A stretch of 64,000 nt of DNA from assembly GCF_037126465.1 (NCBI RefSeq), contig NC_088210.1:15029511-15093510 (forward strand), written 5' to 3'. The DNA comes from Ornithodoros turicata (lineage: Eukaryota > Arthropoda > Arachnida > Ixodida > Argasidae). Shown in pieces: positions 1-64,000 of this stretch. Each line of letters opens with the position of its first letter. Position 1 is the first letter of the stretch. Below the pieces are notes generated by a model. The model saw nothing but the letters and a program-made list of their open reading frames with translations, was not told where the DNA came from and did not search any database. The position numbers and the translations under genes were made by a program.

Positions 1-974
1 TGTTGACGTCGTGCAGCATGACTGTGCACCTTTGACCTCTGTGCCGTCCTTCTGGTGTAGCATTGCATGGACCTTGACTAACTGCCAGATGGTCCTTTTT
101 CCACACGAACCTAATTTTTTGCTCGAAGCATTGTTCCCAGACATTTACAACAAACCTGAAATTTAAATGGCCGCTGGGCTAGTTGGTATTCCATGGCAAA
201 GGTGCAAAAAACGCTGCAAGGGCGCTCGTTCCTGTTTGTCTTCCGCTGTCCGTTTTGTAACACTTTGCAGCGTTTTTTGCACATTTGCCTGAAATTTAAG
301 CTACTACTTATGCAGAAAGTTCTAGTCGCATTCAACAAAGTTACCTTCGCATGGACAATACAGCAGATTAATGCAATACAAGATACAAGATGCAATGCAG
401 TTACAGTCATCCGGGAAGCAGGCTTTACATCACAAAACGACAACGTTGAGTGGATATCTTACACCAGCCTTCATGTTGAAAGGTAACTTTTACGTCTGAT
501 CCATTTCACGTCAGGATATTTTCACGTTTCTAGCCATGCAAGTAAATGTTGGAAGTTTCACTGCTTAAAACATATCCCTTACTGGGTCTATACGTCAGAA
601 TAATTAAGTCGATTAAATAGGAATAATTATGTCGACTTTCCCCAGCGGGGTAGCTCGCGGCTCAAACTGTAAAGACGTGGAACAATACTGGTTCTGAACA
701 AACAGCCTGGAGAATTCCTTGCTATTAAGGCACTGGAACCATTTACCACCGAAAGTAGGTGCCTATGACACCCTGTCCTCCTTTATTACAGCTGCTTCGA
801 GTCTTTGCACGTGCCAGGATTAATCGCTGATGATTTGTGATCGTCCGTTGTTTCAGCACTGGCTTCCTTGTACACTTTAAGTCATTCTGCCTTGACATGT
901 GTACTTGCTTCTCTCTCTAAGACACTTACACCAAAAGCATCATAAATAAATAAATAAATAAAATAAAGACCCAC
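1..974. other. NF1 intron after exon 40 (open on the left)
   Basis: I see no exon here. It holds a small hairpin whose stems, with TGCAAAAAACGCTGCA at about 202-217 and its complement at about 266-283, flank a 50-nt loop, and a short TAAA-rich tract at about 942-965. Confidence 0.6.
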
Positions 975-38497
<37,523 letters not shown>

Positions 38498-38499
38498 CG

Positions 38500-38620
38500 T
38501 AAGGTGGGTTTCTAAAAACATCAACTGCAATCACTCAACATTTTCAGTCGCCATCTTTTAACAGACGCGGTGTTTAGTCGGTGTGTAGAGCGCATGCGCT
38601 TCTTCGGTGCCTGTGATTGG
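38500..38620 (-). promoter_or_regulatory. NF1 core promoter and 5' leader (TATA-less)
   Basis: Reading toward the gene there is a CCAAT box (GATTGG on the plus strand, 38615-38620), a palindromic NRF1-like site GCGCATGCGC (38590-38599), and a YY1-like AAAGATGGCG (38551-38560 on the minus strand). No TATA box is visible. This set is typical of broadly expressed TATA-less animal promoters; the transcription start, probably near 38560-38590, is inferred. An upstream ATG inside the YY1 site opens a seven-codon ORF (38554-38531). A second upstream ATG at 38521 is in frame with NF1 and would add eight residues (MFLETHLT), but its context is weak. Confidence 0.6.
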
Positions 38621-41366
38621 TGCGTCCGTTTCGCGGAAGTTTGCCGTCTGCTACAATTTTAACGTGTTTTCGGTTTCGAAGCATACCGTGTGGCAGCGGA
38701 TGACCCCCAATACCACAAGTCCCTCTACAAGTACAAGTCTGCAAAAGGACCGCGGTTCATCCGCATAGACATTATTGAGCTCAACGTTTCAAGTCGCGAT
38801 TTCGAGGAGTACTGGAAAGGGAGCGTCTCTGTGGAAAGATGAAGAGAAATGTAATTAGTAGAGGGACTTGAGCAAAATTGTAATCTTGCGGAGGGGGGGG
38901 GGGACATCAAGAAGTGAAGGCCTACTCTTGCTTCACTTTCGACAACGATAGTCGACTTGAGGACATATAACATCGGGGGTGTTGGGAAGGAAGGAAATAA
39001 ATAAATGCGATAGAAAAGGACTCTTCATAACTACATGCCGAAAGTTGACCAATTTGAAAAAAAAAAAAAAAAAAAGCAAGCGGTGGCAGTGCTGGCGCTA
39101 TATTACTGACACCCAAACATGGCACACAAAATATATCAGACGTCTGGGCTAAGCCAACTGGAAAATTTTCAATGCCAGAAGGTGGCTGCAATTCCTGCAA
39201 AGGCCCTTTAGCCATGTATACAGAACTACATCTGTACGTTCATCATTACGTAGATGACATGCGCTGGTGATGTGGTATGCTAGCAGGAGGTCAAGAAGCT
39301 CCCCTTGGTGGTCTGAACTGTTGGCGCTCCAAAACGATCGTTTGATGATGGTTACAAATTTGCAGCTTCTTGTCAAAACAAGGAAAGTAGACGAACACGA
39401 CAAGGACCTCAAACACGGCACATTACATTATTACAGCATTTATTACACAAAACAAATAATATATTCATGGGGAAAGGGGAAGTTTTCCACAAGCCACTGC
39501 ATGCAGGGAGATTCGTCTTCCTCAGAAGCCATTTTCAGGTCATCCGGCTCTCCGTTTTCCATATGTTTAAATCTGTTATGCGTGAAACTTACGAGCGAAT
39601 TTAATGACAGAAGTTTATACAGTATTCCTTGTAGTTGCAGGTGCCTTTGTCTTGCACAGCAAAGGGACTCCAACGACTTCTCTTCAAGCTTATCTGCAGT
39701 GTTTTATCCCGGCTCCCCACACACACCCTCTCCCTTGCTTTCCTGTGCACCTCATACACGGGGGCTTTGTTATTTCAGCTCTAGGCACATGCCAGCAACG
39801 ACTCGTAAAAATGTTACAACGTGCGCAACTGCGACCTCCTCTCTTATTCGTGCAGAGACTCCCCCCCCCCTTTTTTTTTTCCTCTCCCGGGCTGGCTACT
39901 CTGGATAAATCGCTGCTTATCTGTGGCGTTTTAAGAGTGATTTTTTTAGTGCATCGTCCACTTTCGCCTTTGCGTACGCAAGAGATAGCGTTGGTGACTC
40001 TGCGCACGCGCGAACCATAAAGAGAGCTTCGCGCATTGCGTAGAACCATCAACGCTATCCCCTACGTACGCAAAGGCGAACGTACGATGCACTTCCTTTC
40101 TTCAACGGAAACAAGTCGGAAGGGGGGGGGGGGGGGGCTGTGTTCCACGAATGGACACTTGTTCGATGTCCCTTTCGGGGACCATCGTAACCCCTTCAAG
40201 ACCGTGGCTTTCGGGCGCGACCTTGTTCGTCCCTAGCTTCGAGCGTAGTTCAAGTCTACCAAATTGGGGGCGCTGTCGGACACTATGACGTCATTTGTTT
40301 GCAAACACGGAGTGGTCTATTCAACAGGGAGAAGGCGCAGACTAACTGGTGCATGGTGATTTAAAAAAACGAAAAATCGAGAGACACGGTACACGTAGAC
40401 AAACAGGAAGATGTTCTTTCGAGAACTTTTTTGAAACCCCCGAAACCGCCTTCGGTAGTGTAGAGAGGGAAACGAAAGTACGTGGAATCCTCTAGTGACT
40501 CTAGAATCCTTCTCCCCCCCCCCCCCCGATTTTTTTTTTTTTCTGGCTACGCTACTGCTGTGTTCAATAATGAATAATTGGGGCGTTCTTCATAAGACAA
40601 ATACGTATTTTCAATAAAACAGTAAATTTTCTGTTTTTTCATGTTTTGGTTGTGAGGTGATGTCAGCACGTTCTTCATTGCATTTGTGTTGTGTGACTGC
40701 AGCTTTTTTTTTTTTTTCTGTGATGTATTGAACGTTTTTTTGTGCACCCATGAAAATACAGGGTGGAGACCTACAAAAGTTTTCTCGTTCCGGCATGCGG
40801 CGCTCAACAGCTATAGTCAATGCTGATGAAACGTTGTGTTTTCTGCAGCTGAAGCGGTGAAGGCAATTCAATATAGTGATAAACTTCGAAGTGATTGAGC
40901 ATCGCAATGCAGAGTTACAACGCGAAATGTACGAACTTCGTAGTCAAAACAAGGCTAATGGCCGCATTGCAAAGTATGGTTGAGGCATAGTTGAGGGACT
41001 GCTCCCCAGACGGCGACGTGCGGGTTGTTTTGTTGCGTTCTGGCGTCTGGCCTCCGTAGGTGCTATAGCTATAGCTTGTGTCACAGTGGACTGTTCTATT
41101 CAGCCGCTTCGGTGTTGTGCGTTACGTCGACGGCTGGGTAGCAGCGTTTCAACTGCTATTCACAACACCGCCATTTTGATTGTATTGATTACGGAGCTCG
41201 TACTTTCGTATTTTAATTTGCTGCGATGCTCAGTCTGTCCTGTCCACTTTATTAACAACCGTCGTATTGTGCTTCCTTCATGGCTTCCTCAAACTCAAGG
41301 AAATGGCGCTTTTTTCACGGAAAACTAACAGAGTGAGACTTCGCCGCATACTTTGCCGGCAGCACC
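38621..41366. other. Intergenic region between NF1 and MED21
   Basis: No gene I can support. It contains an inverted repeat at 39948-40098 with arms built on TTTGCGTACG, long A, G and C runs, and a possible minus-strand terminal exon with AATAAA near 39439-39580 (see findings). Confidence 0.5.
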
Positions 41367-41655
41367 AGTTACACTACACATTACCTCCATTCTACTTACT
41401 TTCATTCACAATCTTCTTGAGCTTGACGTCACGAAACGACCGTCCAATGGCATGATAATATCTATGGTACTATTTCTTGTAGCGCCTGCAGAAGTTCAGC
41501 AAATGAGCGTTTGGAAATCGGTGAACAACTTCTGCAGGCGCTACAAGAAATAGTACTATAGATATTGCTATGCCATTGGACGGTCGTTTCGTGACGTCAA
41601 GCTCAAGAAGATTGTGAATGAAAGTAGTAGAATGGAGGCAATGTGTAGTGTAGCT
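41367..41655. mobile_element. Foldback element directly upstream of MED21
   Basis: Left arm about 41367-41496, right arm about 41527-41655, a nearly perfect inverted pair around a loop of about 30 nt. Matching landmarks are TGTAGCGCCTGCAGAAGTT and AACTTCTGCAGGCGCTACA. It ends 37 nt before the MED21 ATG. Confidence 0.9.
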
Positions 41656-41692
41656 TGTATAGTAAATATTATTTAAACGTTCATGGTAAACA

Positions 41693-41734
41693 ATGGCTGA
41701 TCGTTTGACTCAACTTCAAGATGCTGTGAATGCG
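41693..41734 (+). CDS. MED21: MED21 exon 1 (residues 1-14)
   Basis: Encodes MADRLTQLQDAVNA and ends in phase 0 at donor GTACGT. Confidence 0.96.
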
Positions 41735-43799
41735 GTACGTTATTTATTGTGTTGCTGTCTCGCACAACAAGCGCTTCGAGCAGCGACCACGTCGTACGCA
41801 TTTTGTTTTTTTGTGAGTGATAATATTCACGCACGATCTTGAACCTTCCAGCAAGCAGACAACTTTTGTAACAGCGTTGGAATCCTGCAGCAGTTTGCAG
41901 TCCCAAGTAACTTCCCCGAGTTTGAAAAGTCTCTTTCCAAGCCTCCACAAGCTCCTCAGGAAGGTAAGTCATCGGATGGTATCCTTGTTGCTCAACTGAT
42001 ATTTTTTTTTTTCCCCGCAGATTATCCACAGTTGTTCGCATCCTTAATTGCAAGAACGGCTAAAGACATAGATGTCCTAATTGATTCTCTCCCAAGTGAA
42101 GAGGCTTCCCCAGAACTACAAGTACGTGCAATGAGTGTGATTATCTAACTTACATTTCCTCAAGCAACACTTCTGTTACAAAGCATCTTCGACATTTCAT
42201 GCTAAGGGACAGTTCGAATACTTTAGCACACTCCAAAATGCTGCATCCATGTTATAAAAGCATTACAGTGGGTCCAGGGTTTTTCAGGCTTAGTTCCTCT
42301 TCTCTCAATTTGCTTTACTGACTTTAGCTCCTTTAAGAATACACTTTGCCACCTTATACTTTGCTGGACTAATTCGTAGGGAAGGAATTTCGGTATTGTT
42401 TTTAACTGGCCTGGTCAGAATTTCGTATTTTCTGGGTTTCAAGGCAGTCAAAGGACTTTAGCATGCTACGTCCCATGCATTTTTGGCTTATATTTGAACA
42501 CTAATTGAAACAGGATATTTTTTAAATTGGTTGACTTATGATACCGCACACGAATAGAGCAAGAACAGCTGAATTAGTGGCGGTTGCTGGACCCCCCCCC
42601 CCCCCCCTCGGTATGCAAAAGTGGTCTGCTGCAGGGTGAATAGAGGCACAAACATATTGCATTTTGCATACCGATAAATACTGATATCTCACCCCAGGAG
42701 GTCGCTAGTGTTGCCACAGGGTTGCCCTCATGGCCTAGAATACACGTATGGTCATTTACATAGGGAAAAAAAGAAAGACAAGAAAAGCACCTCCCTATTT
42801 TATAAAATTCTGTCCATTGTTAGTGTGAACACCCTGCATATCAATGTCAGTGAGAAAACTATTGAGATTTATTTATTCAGTGATTTAACCAGGTCACCCC
42901 TACACCCCCCTAAATGTTGGGCGACCCCCCCCATTTTTCTTTCCTGTACACTATATGCGGGGGGGGGGGGGAGAATTTGTTATTTCACCTTTAGTGTTTA
43001 GACACATGTCAACAATGATACGTAAAACTGTTACAATTTAATATAATAGTGGCACCTCCCCATGTTACTGACACTGTTAAAAGATTCACTATTGTGTAGC
43101 GCTGGTTGTAGGCACTGTTTAAATAAATTTTTATTATGATGATTGATTGAAAAAAATATTCCTAGTGGTCAGTACTTTTTGTACCTATACGGCCAACTCT
43201 AGTTACACTTTCTAGAAGCGTGTTTAGAACTCAAAACGTGGCAATGATGATCAGAATTGAGTCTGATTTATAACTCAAAAGTTGATAAAAATGCTCAAAA
43301 ATAGATATAAAGATAAACTAAAAGAAAACAGTTATGTTTGAGTAGTCAGGGATTTATCCCTTTTGCACCTGGTCCTCCTTCACTGAGGAAAATTAAAGAC
43401 AACAATAATAATAATAACCCATACGTCATCTGCAGCCAAAGAGCTTTGGCTTCTAAGCCCTTGTATATTCCACTGGCTTTGCACTAGATCTTTCACTTGG
43501 TGAGGCTCCGACCCCGATCGGAGGAATAACGTTCTACGTGACCTTCTGACGCCACCTGCTGGGACATTGTCTACATGCGCACATTGTTCCTGTGAAATGG
43601 TGATTTTTAACCTCCGGTCGCCATTCACTTGCAGGCAGCAAACTTGAGACGTCTGGAGCTTGAAAACCAAGATGCAGCAAGGCGGCTGGAAGAAGTAGTT
43701 CAGCAGGGAGAGTCTCTTTTGGAGCAAATACAGCAGGCACTGCATGATATTGCAGAATCTCAACTTAATATGCAGCACTTGGAAGAGATTCCAGATTGA
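41693..43799 (+). CDS. MED21: Mediator complex subunit 21, complete, four exons
   Basis: MED21 (Surb7/Srb7) is a small coiled-coil subunit of the Mediator middle module, which links transcription factors to RNA polymerase II in the nucleus. Exons are 41693-41734, 41852-41963, 42021-42121 and 43635-43799, giving 139 codons plus TGA; human MED21 is 144 residues. The N-terminus MADRLTQLQDAVN and the segment FCNSVGILQQF are hallmarks of the family, and YPQLFASLIARTAKDID follows. The last exon is heptad-rich (LRRLELENQDAARRLEEVV), as expected for the C-terminal helix that pairs with MED7. The start has A at -3 and G at +4. A six-codon ORF including its stop (41683-41700) overlaps the start in another frame. 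A poly(A) signal lies 50 nt past the stop. Confidence 0.96.
41852..41963 (+). CDS. MED21: MED21 exon 2 (residues 15-52)
   Basis: Begins QADNFCNSVGILQQFAVPSN after acceptor TTCCAG. Ends in phase 1 at GTAAGT. Confidence 0.96.
42021..42121 (+). CDS. MED21: MED21 exon 3 (residues 52-85)
   Basis: Begins DYPQLFASLIARTAKDIDVL after a pyrimidine-rich acceptor. Ends in phase 0 at GTACGT. Confidence 0.96.
42122..43634. other. MED21 intron 3, no recognised feature
   Basis: A/T-rich with homopolymer C (42593-42607) and G (42960-42971) runs. No exon or complete repeat seen. Confidence 0.45.
43635..43799 (+). CDS. MED21: MED21 exon 4 (residues 86-139, stop)
   Basis: Begins AANLRRLELENQDAARRLEE and ends QHLEEIPD followed by TGA. 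Confidence 0.96.
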   Translation, partial: AANLRRLELENQDAARRLEEVVQQGESLLEQIQQALHDIAESQLNMQHLEEIPD

Positions 43800-43848
43800 A
43801 AGTGTTGATCACTGTACTTTTTCGAAAAAATTCATTTCGTATTTCTGT

Positions 43849-43854
43849 AATAAA
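43849..43854 (+). terminator. MED21 polyadenylation signal AATAAA
   Basis: Canonical AATAAA 50 nt after the stop codon, followed by an A/T-rich stretch and by GT-rich sequence (about 43941-43965). Confidence 0.75.
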
Positions 43855-43859
43855 ACAAA

Positions 43860-45059
43860 AGTTTAATTTATGATATTTGTGCCTACATATTAAGACAAAG
43901 TATGATTGTAATATAAAACACATTTCTAGGTACTGAACGGTGTTCTCGTTTATTACGTGCGGGGCTTTCGGTTCTTGACGTTTACAAATCTGGTGTTTTA
44001 TTCATTCAGTTTCAGGTAGATCTGGCTATGCTTGCTGGATTTGTCGTGTCTCTGAGGGGTACAAATTTACTAGACTCTTCTTAGGTTGATGGCCCGGTTT
44101 GCTAGATAGAAATAAGAGGTCATAAGTTATTCCACTGTGACAGACAACTCTGTCTCGTTTGACGCTGTTGAAAACGTTGAAATGCTGTGCCTCATCAGCG
44201 TGGTGTCTCTTGTGGATGTTACAGAAGCTTCTCAGCTGCTAAAAAAAAAGTTTTAATGACAAGCAGAAAGGGGGCATCTTACATTCCTAACCAAATTATG
44301 GCCAACAAAACAAAACAAACCAATATCGTAGAGAAAGAGATTGGGCAAGAAATTTTCTTTGACATACATCCCACCAGCTGTGCGATTATCATGGTTGTGG
44401 TGTGCTATTTCCGAGCGATCTGCCTGCCGGTATGGTGGCGCTGGCTGGGTATGTTTTCCCTGGGTTTTCCTAGGACGCTTCAAGACAAATGTCGGTGCAG
44501 TTCCCTGTGAAGTCGGCCCAGGACGCACGATCCCTCCCTGCAATAGTCGTGACGATGCCCGCCTGAGCATGGCCGACTACCGCAAGCCATAAGAGGCTAT
44601 GCCATGCTATGGGGGCTATGTGCATGGGCAAAAAGTCATGAGAGAACCGGGGGGGGGGAAAGCCTTATCCCCCACCCCCACCCCGACAACTCCTCTTCAG
44701 TCAGCAACTTCTGGACGGTCGTGACCGGTATTTTTGTGGAAATGATGCGCTATGACGTCGTGATGTGCTGTTTTTTGGAGCGAATATCGCAAGTACGCAG
44801 CGCAATGAAGTAGCAGTTTTGGGATTTTGGAGTTCTGCGTAATTCTCTTAAATGCCGCTAGGCGATTGCGCGAACGCTTTGTGTGGCACCGCCAGGTACC
44901 ACGAAGCAATGTATTCATGCGCTCCAAACTTTCACTTATTTTGATGCTCGTAAACGAAAGCGCAGATAAAATGAACCGAAACGAAGGTTAATAAATTATA
45001 GTTACGATGTGTTGTGTGATAAATAATAAAGTTGATACTTGCATGTCGGTTGCTCTTCA
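43860..45059. other. Region between MED21 and Chc
   Basis: About 44505-44590 contains GAAGTCGGCCCAGGACGCAC, which also occurs at about 9034-9053 in NF1 intron 26, so it is part of a dispersed repeat. Nothing else recognised. Confidence 0.5.
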
Positions 45060-45222
45060 AATCTAAGGAACTATTTTATCTCCGTTGATATATGGCCGGC
45101 AAACGCCATTTTGGGTGGAAGTTGGTGCGTACAGGATAGAGACTGGAGGTGTTCTCATTCAAACGCTTTGATAACAAGTGTGAACCAAGCCCCGACACCC
45201 GAGAGCGGGTCCTACGGCCACA
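45060..45222 (+). promoter_or_regulatory. Probable Chc promoter and 5' leader
   Basis: GCCATTTTG (45105-45113) matches the core of a YY1-type site and lies about 110 nt before the ATG. No TATA box stands out. The transcription start cannot be fixed from sequence. Confidence 0.4.

Positions 45223-64000
<18,778 letters not shown>

Noticed and set aside
39267..39908. Plus-strand open frame of 213 codons
   Set aside because: No recognisable domain, low-complexity composition, and no promoter or splice context. Probably chance in intergenic DNA.

Overview
The window is animal nuclear DNA, most likely from a tick or another chelicerate. It has introns with GT/AG borders, many short inverted-repeat DNA transposons, and one tRNA-derived SINE like those I recall from ixodid ticks (Ruka type). 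Its proteins read as arthropod. The species call is inference; the eukaryotic gene models are read directly from the sequence.

Layout. (1) Positions 975-38497, minus strand: the N-terminal 1925 codons of neurofibromin (NF1), a Ras GTPase-activating protein, in 40 coding exons. Exon 1 is at 38497 and the gene runs off the left edge before its stop codon. Every junction keeps frame. (2) Positions 38500-38620: a TATA-less NF1 promoter region with CCAAT, NRF1-like and YY1-like sites and upstream ATGs. (3) Positions 38620-41366: intergenic, with no gene I can support. (4) Positions 41693-43799, plus strand: complete MED21 (Mediator subunit 21), 139 aa in four exons, with a large foldback repeat ending about 38 bp before its ATG. 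(5) Positions 45223-64000, plus strand: clathrin heavy chain (Chc), with a 14-codon first exon, a 6.8-kb first intron, and 15 complete exons plus the start of exon 16 (about 819 of roughly 1675 residues). The rest lies off the right edge.

The three genes are unrelated housekeeping genes (Ras signalling, transcription, vesicle coating). Nothing suggests an operon or a dedicated system. Most of the window is intron, and much of it is non-autonomous DNA transposons. Several have 8-bp target-site duplications and terminal repeats starting TAGGG or CAG, which fits hAT-like MITEs. Some are nested, two sit side by side on one reused target sequence, and several are long foldbacks. No transposase gene was found.

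The observations most worth a second look are a threefold tandem duplication that copies an NF1 splice acceptor, the reused target site, the foldback at the MED21 start, and a long foldback in NF1 intron 2. I found no CRISPR array, rRNA, or convincing functional tRNA gene.
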